Origin: Candidatus Cloacimonadota bacterium | GTDB taxonomy: Bacteria > Cloacimonadota > Cloacimonadia > Cloacimonadales > WRIO01 | Direction: 5' to 3' | Length of the DNA: 7,049 bases | Assembly: GCA_009782695.1 (NCBI GenBank) | Contig: WRIO01000057.1 | Coordinates: 1 to 7,049, forward strand | In this document: positions 1-6,731 of the stretch, piece after piece | Layout of the letters: the number at the start of each line of letters is the position of its first letter | Position numbering within the stretch: the first letter of the stretch is position 1 | Translations under genes and position numbers: made by a program | The notes under the pieces: generated by a model | Told to the model about the DNA's origin: nothing | Database searches by the model: none | The model's input: only the letters and a program-made list of their open reading frames with translations

Positions 1-21
1 ACTTTTACGGAATTTTGAAAA

Positions 22-144
22 TTATGGGATTGGAGGCCGCCTTTCCTCTATTTCTTGTTCCTTTTTTGTGAAGCTTTGGTAGTCAAAGCTTGAAGTGAGT
101 ATGATACAAGTAAAAAATACAAAAATTATCTTTATAAACTTCAT
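22..144 (-). CDS. Possible small secreted/membrane peptide (40 aa)
   Basis: The ORF starts with ATG at 144 and ends with TAA at 22-24, giving 40 residues. The first 20 residues (MKFIKIIFVFFTCIILTSSF) are a lysine-containing start followed by a hydrophobic run, which is what a signal peptide or single membrane segment looks like. The remainder is short, charged and ends in RRPPIP. It lies about 95 bases downstream of the GspE-type ATPase gene on the same strand, so it could be the next gene of that unit. There is no good Shine-Dalgarno sequence before the ATG, only an A-rich stretch. I do not recognise the product. It may be a genuine small protein, or the 5' end of a longer exported-protein gene broken by an early stop; the window ends too soon to decide. 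A perfect 8-bp inverted repeat at 71-91 lies inside it. Confidence 0.35.
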   Translation of the reverse strand: MKFIKIIFVFFTCIILTSSFDYQSFTKKEQEIEERRPPIP

Positions 145-202
145 TTCTTTTGACTTTCTTATTTATCTATGTTTAGTGTGCTTTTTTTACTAATTTAAAT
201 CT

Positions 203-219
203 GCAGAGCTATTCTCTGC
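203..219 (-). terminator. Weak hairpin after the ATPase gene
   Basis: A perfect 6-bp inverted repeat (GCAGAG, loop of 5, CTCTGC) begins about 20 bases beyond the stop of the ATPase gene. On the minus strand it is followed by AGATTTAAATT rather than a clean T run, so it is at best a weak intrinsic terminator. It could also be incidental. Confidence 0.25.
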
Positions 220-238
220 TGTTGCTGAGGTGTTTTAG

Positions 239-2029
239 TTAATCGTCTGAGGCGCTGTAAATGATTTCTTCGACAGAAGTGATGCCTTCGCGGATACGGT
301 AAAGCCCTGACACGCGCATAGAGAGCATACCCTGACTTTCTGCTATTTTCCGGATCTGATCTTCGTCTATATCACTCTGGTTTTGCAAAATCGCAGACTT
401 CACTTCAGGGCTAAAATAGAGTGCCTCACAGATGTTAGTTCTGCCTTTGTATCCTTGATTACACTTTTTGCATCCGGGACCCGGTTCAAAGCATTTTCCA
501 CTATCTAAGTCCTCTTGTGTCAGTCCTACTGCCAAAGCTTGCTCATAGTTACGTTTTGAGATAGGTCGTTTACATTCGGGGCAGAGCTTACGAATAAGCC
601 TTTGGGCTATGATGATACTGATGACATTTGCTAGCAGGAATGGCTCTATACCCATCTTAAAAAGTCGTGACACAGTGGCGGGAGCATCGTTTGTGTGGAG
701 TGTCGATAATGTCAAGTGACCAGTGTTTGAAAGCTTCACGGCTATTTCTGCGGTCTTCGCGTCACGAATCTCACCGACAAGTACTATATCAGGGTCATGT
801 CGCAAGATAGCACGGATAGCACCGTCGAAGCTCAATTTACTGCTGATTTTTATCTGCCTTGCCGCTTTGATCATATATTCCACAGGGTCTTCACAGGTCA
901 AAATATTTTTACTGGGGTCAGCTACATGGAACAGAGCTGCCATCAAAGTGGTGCTCTTACCACTACCTGTCGGTCCTGTCACTAGCACCATTCCCTTGGA
1001 GTGAGAGAGTGCCTTTAGGAAATCGGCTTCTGCTTTCTCTTGGAAACCTAATGCTTTTAGGTCTGTCACCACGTTTCTATCGTCTATCACACGAATAACT
1101 ATACTCTCGAAATTTCGTTCAAACTCTTCGGAAGTGATAGGGATGATAGATACACGAAAACGGATAAGGTGACCGTCTATCACACGTTGTGCGAAGCCGT
1201 CTTGGGCTGTGGCACGCTCAAACCTGTCGATACCTGTGGAACGGTCTTTTACTACCGCTGCCATAGCTTCGGGCTGTGTGTTATCTTGGCGATGCCAAAG
1301 CTGCAGCTTGGAATCTATCCTAAAGTGGAAATCTACACCCTTCTTTTTATATGGAATTATATGAATATCACTAGCACGACGCCGAACAGCTTCCATCAAG
1401 CAACCTTCGAAAAGGTTTACGAGTAAGCTCTTGTTCATCTCCTCGTCGATAGCTGCGTCGCTGTCAACTTGGCTGTGGTCTTCTTCCTCGACCAATGAGG
1501 AGGTATCCACCTCGTTCAGTAACTCCAAAAACTCGTTCTTTTGGGGTGATATAAGCTGAATCAATTCCTCTAAAACCTTGATAGGGCAGTATATCACTTC
1601 ATATCTTTTAAACTCTGTTTGCTGTGCTATCTTCTCTATCACTTTATTTGTGACATCACAGGTCAGCACTATCAATGTGCTGCGAGCACCCATCAGCAGC
1701 TGAAAAGGTAAAATATTGTTAAATAGTAATTCTTTGCGAACATTATCATTGATTTTGTTTAATATATCGCGTGCATGCTTGATTTTGTTAGACTCCAGTT
1801 TAGAAGGTTCTATCGATATCGAACGGAATGCAAATATTTCAGCTAATGTGCTAAATACTTCATGATGGTCTATGCCAAAGTCACTGACCAAAATATTCCC
1901 TAATTTCCGACCGTAAGTGCCTTCTTGAGCCTGCCTTTCTAATGCTTCGCTTAGTATTTCTTCTGTAATAATATTTTTCAGAATTAATACATCGCCTAAT
2001 CTCGATTTTGCTTCCAAATCTAACCCCAA
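239..2029 (-). CDS. GspE/PilB-family type II secretion or type IV pilus assembly ATPase
   Basis: This is a cytoplasmic hexameric ATPase of the kind that drives pseudopilus or type IV pilus assembly. At 596 aa it is full length. Residues 10-66 hold two successive RLGxx-type MshEN repeats. The RASDIHI motif (218-224) and the following FRID start the N2 domain. The ATPase core has Walker A GPTGSGKST (352-360), Asp box TCEDPVEY (378-385), Walker B IVLVGEIRD (415-423) and His box TGHLTLSTLHTND (436-448). A tetracysteine zinc site (C483, C486, C520, C523) is typical of GspE/PilB and absent from PilT-type retraction ATPases. The start is TTG, directly after an in-frame TAA; no in-frame ATG exists before the core domain and the family N-terminus begins here. 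No Shine-Dalgarno is visible. No other pilus or secretion genes lie in the window, so T2SS versus pilus cannot be resolved. Confidence 0.95.
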   Translation of the reverse strand: MGLDLEAKSRLGDVLILKNIITEEILSEALERQAQEGTYGRKLGNILVSDFGIDHHEVFSTLAEIFAFRSISIEPSKLESNKIKHARDILNKINDNVRKELLFNNILPFQLLMGARSTLIVLTCDVTNKVIEKIAQQTEFKRYEVIYCPIKVLEELIQLISPQKNEFLELLNEVDTSSLVEEEDHSQVDSDAAIDEEMNKSLLVNLFEGCLMEAVRRRASDIHIIPYKKKGVDFHFRIDSKLQLWHRQDNTQPEAMAAVVKDRSTGIDRFERATAQDGFAQRVIDGHLIRFRVSIIPITSEEFERNFESIVIRVIDDRNVVTDLKALGFQEKAEADFLKALSHSKGMVLVTGPTGSGKSTTLMAALFHVADPSKNILTCEDPVEYMIKAARQIKISSKLSFDGAIRAILRHDPDIVLVGEIRDAKTAEIAVKLSNTGHLTLSTLHTNDAPATVSRLFKMGIEPFLLANVISIIIAQRLIRKLCPECKRPISKRNYEQALAVGLTQEDLDSGKCFEPGPGCKKCNQGYKGRTNICEALYFSPEVKSAILQNQSDIDEDQIRKIAESQGMLSMRVSGLYRIREGITSVEEIIYSASDD

Positions 2030-2045
2030 TTACTAAGTTTTATCA

Positions 2046-2081
2046 CGAATACAAAGTTTTTTTATTGCTATAAATTGTCAA
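2046..2081 (-). promoter_or_regulatory. Possible promoter for the ATPase gene
   Basis: A perfect TTGACA box on the minus strand (2076-2081) lies about 47 bases upstream of the TTG start. The expected -10 position holds AACTTT or ACTTTG; a TATTCG lies further down (2046-2051) at too long a spacing. The -35 match is good and the -10 is poor, so this is tentative. If real, the 5' leader would be very short, consistent with the missing ribosome binding site. Confidence 0.35.
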
Positions 2082-2239
2082 GAGTTTTTTTCATTTTATT
2101 AAAAAAAAAGATTTTAGAGTTCATTTAACCTATTTATGAGAAATAATAGTTGCTGATTTTCAACCACCAAAATGATACCCTCGTTATAGGAAAATTATTA
2201 GTTTTTTTGCCGGTAGAATAGACTGCATGCTGCTGGTGA

Positions 2240-2282
2240 ATGTGCGCTTACTATCTCTTTTTTTATAGAAAGTAATGCACAT
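2240..2282. repeat. Long imperfect inverted repeat (14 paired positions)
   Basis: Three stem blocks pair in order: ATGTGC with GCACAT, TTACT with AGTAA, and TCT with AGA. They are separated by a GC/T internal loop and an A·A mismatch, and enclose a 10-base loop (CTTTTTTTAT on the plus strand). Neither strand has a T run after the stem, so it is not a standard intrinsic terminator. It could be an RNA structure in the untranslated region, a small RNA, or a remnant of a mobile repeat. Confidence 0.5.
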
Positions 2283-2389
2283 AGATTATATCATCTCTTT
2301 TATGTGTTTTCAGATACCGTTCTGCCGAAAGCCGATTCTATTGCTTTTGAAAGCATTCTTTAGCACAAACAGAACATTATCCAAAACTA

Positions 2390-3301
2390 TTACAGCTCAA
2401 ACCCCAGACCTATCAAGTGCACAGCCTCTATTTTGTTGTTTAGGAAAGTATAATCTATGCTGATATTTTGGTATTTGACGCCTAATCCGGCGGATATGTT
2501 TTCTTCATTGTAGTTAAACTTATACCCCGTGCGTAGATAGAGCATATCTTGCAGGTTCATCTCCACACCGACAGAGTGGATTAAATTATTATGGTCATCC
2601 ATATAAGCTAATTTATAGCAGAGAGGCATTACTAACGATTTCTCGTTGATTGTAATATCTATCGAGTTGAAACTCGTTACGCCCAGCTCCACCACGAGCG
2701 GCAGTTCTGTCTTTTCCATATCCATTTTTGAGCTGAAACCTATGTTTTTAAAAGCTAGGTCAAATACAGAAGAATAAGGTGGTTGATAGCTTACCCCGAG
2801 GTCAGTGGTGAGAGCTGTCGAGGAGGAGGTGTCGATTTTCTCATATATAATATTCAAGTTTGCCCCTGCATATAGGGTGGGGGTAATCTGCCTAACATAA
2901 TTGCCAGCTAGACGCATATCCATAGGATAATATTCACCTATCCAAGTGCCATTGTCGAGCCTTTTATCGAGCTTGCCATAGTCAAAATAGGTGAGCCCTA
3001 AGCCATAAGCCTGTTGAAACTGCACATTCCGCCAGGCAACATTATACATATTCGTATCGACCAGCCAGTTTGTGTGAGAAAAAGCCAGTTTATGACCTCT
3101 GTTCCAGTCCAAAGCTGCCGGGTGGTGCAGGAGAGTGAGAGGGGAACTGCTGAGCATTTCGCCTGTGCCCCCCATACCTGCTACTGCTGGTGACACGGGT
3201 AATTTCAGGAATAAATACCCCTTTGACCCTGCGTCTTTGTCTATCGCCGCCAGACAGCTAACGATAGCTATGATCATCAAAAATATTATTACTTTTTTCA
3301 T
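2390..3301 (-). CDS. PorV/PorQ-family (UPF0164-like) outer-membrane beta-barrel protein
   Basis: The 303-residue product has an N-terminal signal sequence (MKKVIIFLMIIAIVSCLAA), then the family signature: FLKLPVSPAVAGMGGTGEM followed by LLHHPAAL, matching the usual 'FLklpvsaraaAMGGA' and 'NPAGL' blocks, then alternating beta-strand sequence to the C-terminus (LIGLGFEL). Family members form FadL-like outer-membrane barrels; PorV of the type IX system carries cargo with C-terminal sorting domains. The ATG at 3301 is chosen over the one at 3325 because a GAGGA Shine-Dalgarno (3306-3310) sits just upstream and because it places the signal peptide at the very N-terminus. The upstream gene encodes a protein with a type IX-like tail, suggesting a cargo/shuttle pair. 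I cannot tell whether it is a true PorV or one of the many paralogues of unknown role. Confidence 0.85.
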   Translation of the reverse strand: MKKVIIFLMIIAIVSCLAAIDKDAGSKGYLFLKLPVSPAVAGMGGTGEMLSSSPLTLLHHPAALDWNRGHKLAFSHTNWLVDTNMYNVAWRNVQFQQAYGLGLTYFDYGKLDKRLDNGTWIGEYYPMDMRLAGNYVRQITPTLYAGANLNIIYEKIDTSSSTALTTDLGVSYQPPYSSVFDLAFKNIGFSSKMDMEKTELPLVVELGVTSFNSIDITINEKSLVMPLCYKLAYMDDHNNLIHSVGVEMNLQDMLYLRTGYKFNYNEENISAGLGVKYQNISIDYTFLNNKIEAVHLIGLGFEL

Positions 3302-3305
3302 TTTA

Positions 3306-3310
3306 TCCTC
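3306..3310 (-). promoter_or_regulatory. Ribosome binding site deciding the porV-like start
   Basis: GAGGA on the minus strand lies 4 bases from the ATG at 3301. The alternative ATG at 3325 is upstream of this site and has no comparable sequence, so the internal start is preferred. Confidence 0.7.
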
Positions 3311-3378
3311 TATATATTTAAACATAATTCTTTATTTTTTGCTACAAATACTTTCTTGTTGTCCTGTGGACAGTTATT

Positions 3379-3443
3379 GTAGCGGAGAGCCTCCGGCTCT
3401 CCATTTCCTATTGTTGCGGAAGGCTTAGGTAATCCTTCCCTAC
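3379..3443. repeat. REP/BIME-like pair of GTAG-flanked hairpins in inverted orientation
   Basis: Left unit: GTAG (3379-3382), C, then a perfect 8-bp stem GGAGAGCC/GGCTCTCC with a TCC loop (3384-3402). Right unit, read on the minus strand: GTAG (3443-3440) followed at once by a 6-bp stem GGAAGG/CCTTCC (3418-3439) with a 10-base loop that can add two more pairs. The two units face each other, each with GTAG at its 5' side. This is the layout of bacterial REP sequences and of paired REPs (BIMEs), in which GTAG is recognised by REP-associated tyrosine transposases. It fills the gap between the M6-like stop codon (3448-3450) and the porV-like gene, and may also end or stabilise the upstream transcript. 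No transposase gene is in the window, and copy number cannot be seen here. Confidence 0.5.
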
Positions 3444-3447
3444 GATT

Positions 3448-6400
3448 TTATCTCTCTATAGCAAATTTTATTTTTAGGCTACTATCTGATTTGCCCTTGT
3501 CTTTTATCACTGCAAAATACACACCTGATGCCCATTTTGACGGGTCAAAGATAAATTTATTTTTGTCCCATACGTAAGCCTCTGTTGTGTCCCTCGCCTC
3601 CGCAACTAATTGCCCCGCCACATTATAAATACTTACTTCGACAGTTGTGCTGACAGAGGTCATGATATGGAACTTCAAATCGCTGTGGTATCTCTGTATC
3701 CATGGGCTCGGATACACATAGTTTTCCCCTTTTACGAATGTGTCACGGGTCACATATTTATTGGTAGTAGCATCTCTCCAAACAGCTGAACGGTAAGCAT
3801 TACCAAGTGCGAAATTCCACGCTAGGTTGTCTATGCCCACCGCGTCTGGCAAGTCTATGGTGTAAATTTTCCCGAACTCTGTGGGTTGAAAAAGTGTGAT
3901 AGTGCCAGTCTTTTCGCACAAAAACGGCAATGCACTCGCAGGCTGCTTCAGCACCTTCGACAGGCTCTTTATCGGCTGAAAATCACTGTCAAAGAACATC
4001 AGTCGATTATGCGAAAAACCACCAAAATACTTCATTTTACCATCATCTGCCCAGTCCCAAGCTACCACTCCTGTGCCGGAATTGTCTGCAAAGTCAGGGT
4101 TTTCTATCTGCACATTGTGTAGCTCTAGACCGCTCACTGTAAAGACCCTAAAGCCATTACTATGTGCCAAGATAATTTCTGGCATCCCATTGCCGGTGAT
4201 GTCTTTAAACATCGGCTGACCAGCTAAAACAAAGGGGAAATCGATATCAAAGACTGCCTTTTCTTTTAGGTGTTGCACGGTAAAGTGTGAAGTAAATGGG
4301 ATAAGTTTTCCGGAGACTGTGTTATATTGCATTTCTATAGAATAAAACCGCGTAGGCTCATTGTTATTTTTCTCTGTGATAAATAGATGGTTTTGAACTG
4401 AGTAGATACGATAATCTATTGATTTGTGTTCGGAAACACTTGTTGGATCATTTTCGCTATCTGCTTGTATATGATACAAAATGCCGTCCCACTCGCAGAT
4501 ATTAGACAACATCGGTTGATCAAGAGCTGTGTGGAAAGCCACCTCAAAACCATTGTCTAAAAAGTATATAGCCTTATCTGTGTAGGTAATCCACCTGTAA
4601 CCCTTTGTAGCTACAGAATTGTAGATAGCGGGTCCTCCCCAAACCTCGCCAGGGTCACTCCTCCAAACCTCTGTCAGCCTGTCCCCTTCTCTTTTGATAA
4701 GCCGAGCCACAACTGTGCCACTCGTGTCTTGCACAGGGAAATAAAGGACGTCACTGCTATCCAAAGTGTAATCCCCAGCCAAATAATCGGTCTCCGGGAA
4801 CACTGTCATAGATATTTTTTCTCCGCCTTGAAACATTGTCAAATCACCATTAGCTTGAAAATAAATTAATTCTCCTGACTCTGACACAAACACTTCGTGG
4901 TGATTCGGTTCAGAGCTTTCAGCGTCATAAATCACTTCATAGCGCACAGCAAAAGTCATCACTGTGTCAGCCGCACTGATATTGCAAATCTCGAAGCTGA
5001 TGCCTCCATAATAGCTTTCTGCTACTGGCAACGAAAAATAGCCTGTATCAGGGTTTATTTGTTTCCCGAAGTAGGCATTGTTGCCTTCTCTAAAAGAATC
5101 AAAAGGACTGCCGCGCATATAATAATCTGGCATGACAGAATTGAGGTGATACACACCATCTGCCTCTTCGAGTCGCACTCCTCTGTGATTCGGGTCTCCG
5201 TTTATGATATTCCGCTCCAAATGAGTGTAAGGTTTACCGTCTATGATAGTTTCTTTGTAAATTATGTTCTCGTCTATATGCCAGATAAGTAGCCCAGAAC
5301 CCTCCACATAAAAGGGGGAACTCCCCGTCTTGTAATCCATAAATGGCAAAAAATAGTCCCATTCACAGCCACGTAGACTGTTTTTCATTATGTTCGGCAT
5401 CTTTAGATAAAAATTGCTACTTTCGATATAAAGTGAGTCTTGGTCGGGGATATTCCAATCAAAAGTAAAAAGCGGTGTCCCATTCGGAGCGAAGTCTTTA
5501 TGAAAATTCAGCTGGCGGTTTTCTATCAAAAAATACTCTTTATCACTGATATTGACTTTATACAGCTTGTTTTCTGCAGTTTGTGACTGTGGATATGCGA
5601 TAGGGATATTATGTGTGGTTTGGTCTATTTCTATCGCTGTTTCCCACCCCATATAATAACGAACCCATGCTGAGGGCATAGGCGGTATCAGACCGTTGTT
5701 GTTCCAGATACCTGTCCCCATCAAGCAAAAGTTCCCCGCACCTGCAGTGGTGGGGGACACATTCCCTGAAAGAGTAGGTATCCCTATCACTCTACCAAAA
5801 AGGTTAAAAAGCACTCCCAACACATCGAATTGCTCCTCTAAATCGTCTCTATCCATATACGGATGATACTGCGATTCTGGAACAAAAGCCATCCGACTGA
5901 CAAAAGCTCCTGAACTCGTAGGTATGCCCTCATAGTCATCATTTTCAGGGTCAAGCACATTCCGCAGAGAGCTGAGTGAAATAAGCGAGCTGGAAAAAGA
6001 CCGATGACCATTTGTCCCCTCTATATCAGACTCTTGACCACCGCCTGCCCGAAATACTATGATGCCATCGTAGAGGGAAAAATCTATGGGATTTATGCTG
6101 TCTGCATCGGCATCAGATATTAATTGGTTTATCAAATGAATTCTATTTACAGATTCTAGATTATCAGCTGCATAGCCTTCCACCAACGAGTAGCCCATAT
6201 AATTTGCCATGTAAACAGTCTCTGCAAGCCTATATTCAAAGCTATACTGCCCATTCGAAGCATCATGATAATAGTCCTTCAAGTGCTGCATCAATTTATA
6301 AAAATAAGTGTCATCGTGCGGGTATTCCACACCAAAACGCTTGGTCTTATCGAACCTTAGATTTTCAAATTCTATCCGTAGAACCAAGATATTACTCGGT

Positions 6401-6552
6401 AAAGACTGCTTACTAAATGGCTGTATCCCTATCTCCTCTATGTCTATATAAGGCAATGGATCAATCTTTTGTGGGTGTGGAGGCACAGTCCCCCCCAGTA
6501 TCACTATGGAAGTAAATAAAATAGCAAAAATAATAAATCGTTTGATGATCAT
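3448..6552 (-). CDS. Secreted M6 (immune inhibitor A)-like protein with degenerate active site and type IX-like C-terminal tail
   Basis: The 1034-residue product begins with a signal peptide (about 1-21). Residues 52-310 follow the M6 metalloprotease fold: LVLRIEFENLRFD (56-68), DYYHDASNGQYS (93-104), FRAGGGQESD (167-176) and the Met-turn-like NFCLMGTG (274-281). The active-site segment GVLFNLFGRVIGIPTLS (246-262) aligns with the family's G-HEFGH-GLPDLYD block, but N250, L251, R254 and T260 replace His, Glu, His and Asp. Downstream M6 motifs remain: GSGLLIWHIDE (418-428), HRGVRLEEADG (456-466). A beta-rich region follows with an FG-GAP/VCBS-like segment (DITGNGMPEIIL, 784-795). Residues about 944-1034 are a Por/T9SS type A-like tail (VYPSP, VEVSIYNVAGQLV, WASGVYFAVI). 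The ATG at 6552 has AGGAG at 6562-6566. It is probably cell-surface or secreted and not an active zinc protease; the binding partner is unknown. Confidence 0.9.
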   Translation of the reverse strand: MIIKRFIIFAILFTSIVILGGTVPPHPQKIDPLPYIDIEEIGIQPFSKQSLPSNILVLRIEFENLRFDKTKRFGVEYPHDDTYFYKLMQHLKDYYHDASNGQYSFEYRLAETVYMANYMGYSLVEGYAADNLESVNRIHLINQLISDADADSINPIDFSLYDGIIVFRAGGGQESDIEGTNGHRSFSSSLISLSSLRNVLDPENDDYEGIPTSSGAFVSRMAFVPESQYHPYMDRDDLEEQFDVLGVLFNLFGRVIGIPTLSGNVSPTTAGAGNFCLMGTGIWNNNGLIPPMPSAWVRYYMGWETAIEIDQTTHNIPIAYPQSQTAENKLYKVNISDKEYFLIENRQLNFHKDFAPNGTPLFTFDWNIPDQDSLYIESSNFYLKMPNIMKNSLRGCEWDYFLPFMDYKTGSSPFYVEGSGLLIWHIDENIIYKETIIDGKPYTHLERNIINGDPNHRGVRLEEADGVYHLNSVMPDYYMRGSPFDSFREGNNAYFGKQINPDTGYFSLPVAESYYGGISFEICNISAADTVMTFAVRYEVIYDAESSEPNHHEVFVSESGELIYFQANGDLTMFQGGEKISMTVFPETDYLAGDYTLDSSDVLYFPVQDTSGTVVARLIKREGDRLTEVWRSDPGEVWGGPAIYNSVATKGYRWITYTDKAIYFLDNGFEVAFHTALDQPMLSNICEWDGILYHIQADSENDPTSVSEHKSIDYRIYSVQNHLFITEKNNNEPTRFYSIEMQYNTVSGKLIPFTSHFTVQHLKEKAVFDIDFPFVLAGQPMFKDITGNGMPEIILAHSNGFRVFTVSGLELHNVQIENPDFADNSGTGVVAWDWADDGKMKYFGGFSHNRLMFFDSDFQPIKSLSKVLKQPASALPFLCEKTGTITLFQPTEFGKIYTIDLPDAVGIDNLAWNFALGNAYRSAVWRDATTNKYVTRDTFVKGENYVYPSPWIQRYHSDLKFHIMTSVSTTVEVSIYNVAGQLVAEARDTTEAYVWDKNKFIFDPSKWASGVYFAVIKDKGKSDSSLKIKFAIER

Positions 6553-6561
6553 TTGTATCTT

Positions 6562-6566
6562 CTCCT
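6562..6566 (-). promoter_or_regulatory. Shine-Dalgarno for the M6-like gene
   Basis: AGGAG on the minus strand is 9 bases from the ATG at 6552, the best ribosome binding site in the window. It supports this start. Confidence 0.7.
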
Positions 6567-6636
6567 AAAATCTTTTGTAGAAATTTACCCTGACAGAGCG
6601 ATAGTGTCTCTTCCTGTTCTCGCCCAGCACTCAGAT

Positions 6637-6669
6637 AAAAAGCGGAGGTACAAAGGAGATTACCTCCGC
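6637..6669 (-). terminator. Intrinsic terminator, or attenuator, upstream of the M6-like gene
   Basis: On the minus strand a perfect 9-bp GC-rich stem (GCGGAGGTA, 10-base loop, TACCTCCGC) is followed by TTTTTAT. An alternative pairing with a 3-base bulge extends the stem to 12 bp by joining AAAGCGG with CCGCTTT. The T run is only on the minus-strand side, so it acts in the direction of the genes. It lies about 190 bases after the Fe-S gene stop and 84 bases before the M6-like start, so it either ends the Fe-S gene transcript or attenuates read-through. Confidence 0.65.
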
Positions 6670-6675
6670 CGCTTT

Positions 6676-6699
6676 GGATATTGATTACGAACAATATCC
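6676..6699. repeat. Perfect 8-bp inverted repeat next to the terminator
   Basis: GGATATTG and CAATATCC are separated by 8 bases. The repeat lies 6 bases from the terminator stem, so the two would form consecutive hairpins in a minus-strand transcript. Confidence 0.5.
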
Positions 6700-6731
6700 C
6701 TATAAAAAACAATAAATTTTTTAGTATTCTA

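Larger units (their letters stand above)
2030..2389. other. Intergenic gap between porV-like and ATPase genes
   Basis: This 360-base non-coding stretch holds no ORF I can support on either strand. Next to the ATPase gene it is very AT-rich, with A/T runs at about 2088-2110. It contains the TTGACA box at 2076-2081, a long imperfect hairpin at 2240-2282, and a small TGCTT/AAGCA hairpin near 2340-2355 just after the porV-like gene. No clean intrinsic terminator was found for the porV-like gene. Confidence 0.6.

Noticed and set aside
723..1426. Plus-strand ORFs of 62-93 aa
   Set aside because: They are antisense to the ATPase core (Walker A, Asp box, Walker B), which is clearly coding on the minus strand.
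2275..2463. 62-aa plus-strand ORF spanning the gap and the porV-like 3' end
   Set aside because: Its C-terminal part is antisense to the porV-like gene, it has no ribosome binding site, and its composition looks like a chance open frame.
3302..3325. Upstream ATG for the porV-like gene, adding 8 residues
   Set aside because: It would put MFKYIEDK, with acidic residues, before the signal peptide. The Shine-Dalgarno at 3306-3310 serves the ATG at 3301.
4897..5292. 131-aa plus-strand ORF
   Set aside because: It lies wholly antisense within the M6-like gene over its conserved M6 motifs and has no recognisable features.
3448..6552. Active immune inhibitor A-type metalloprotease
   Set aside because: The family match suggests this name, but the HExxH motif is absent (NLFGR instead), so an active-protease call is not supported.
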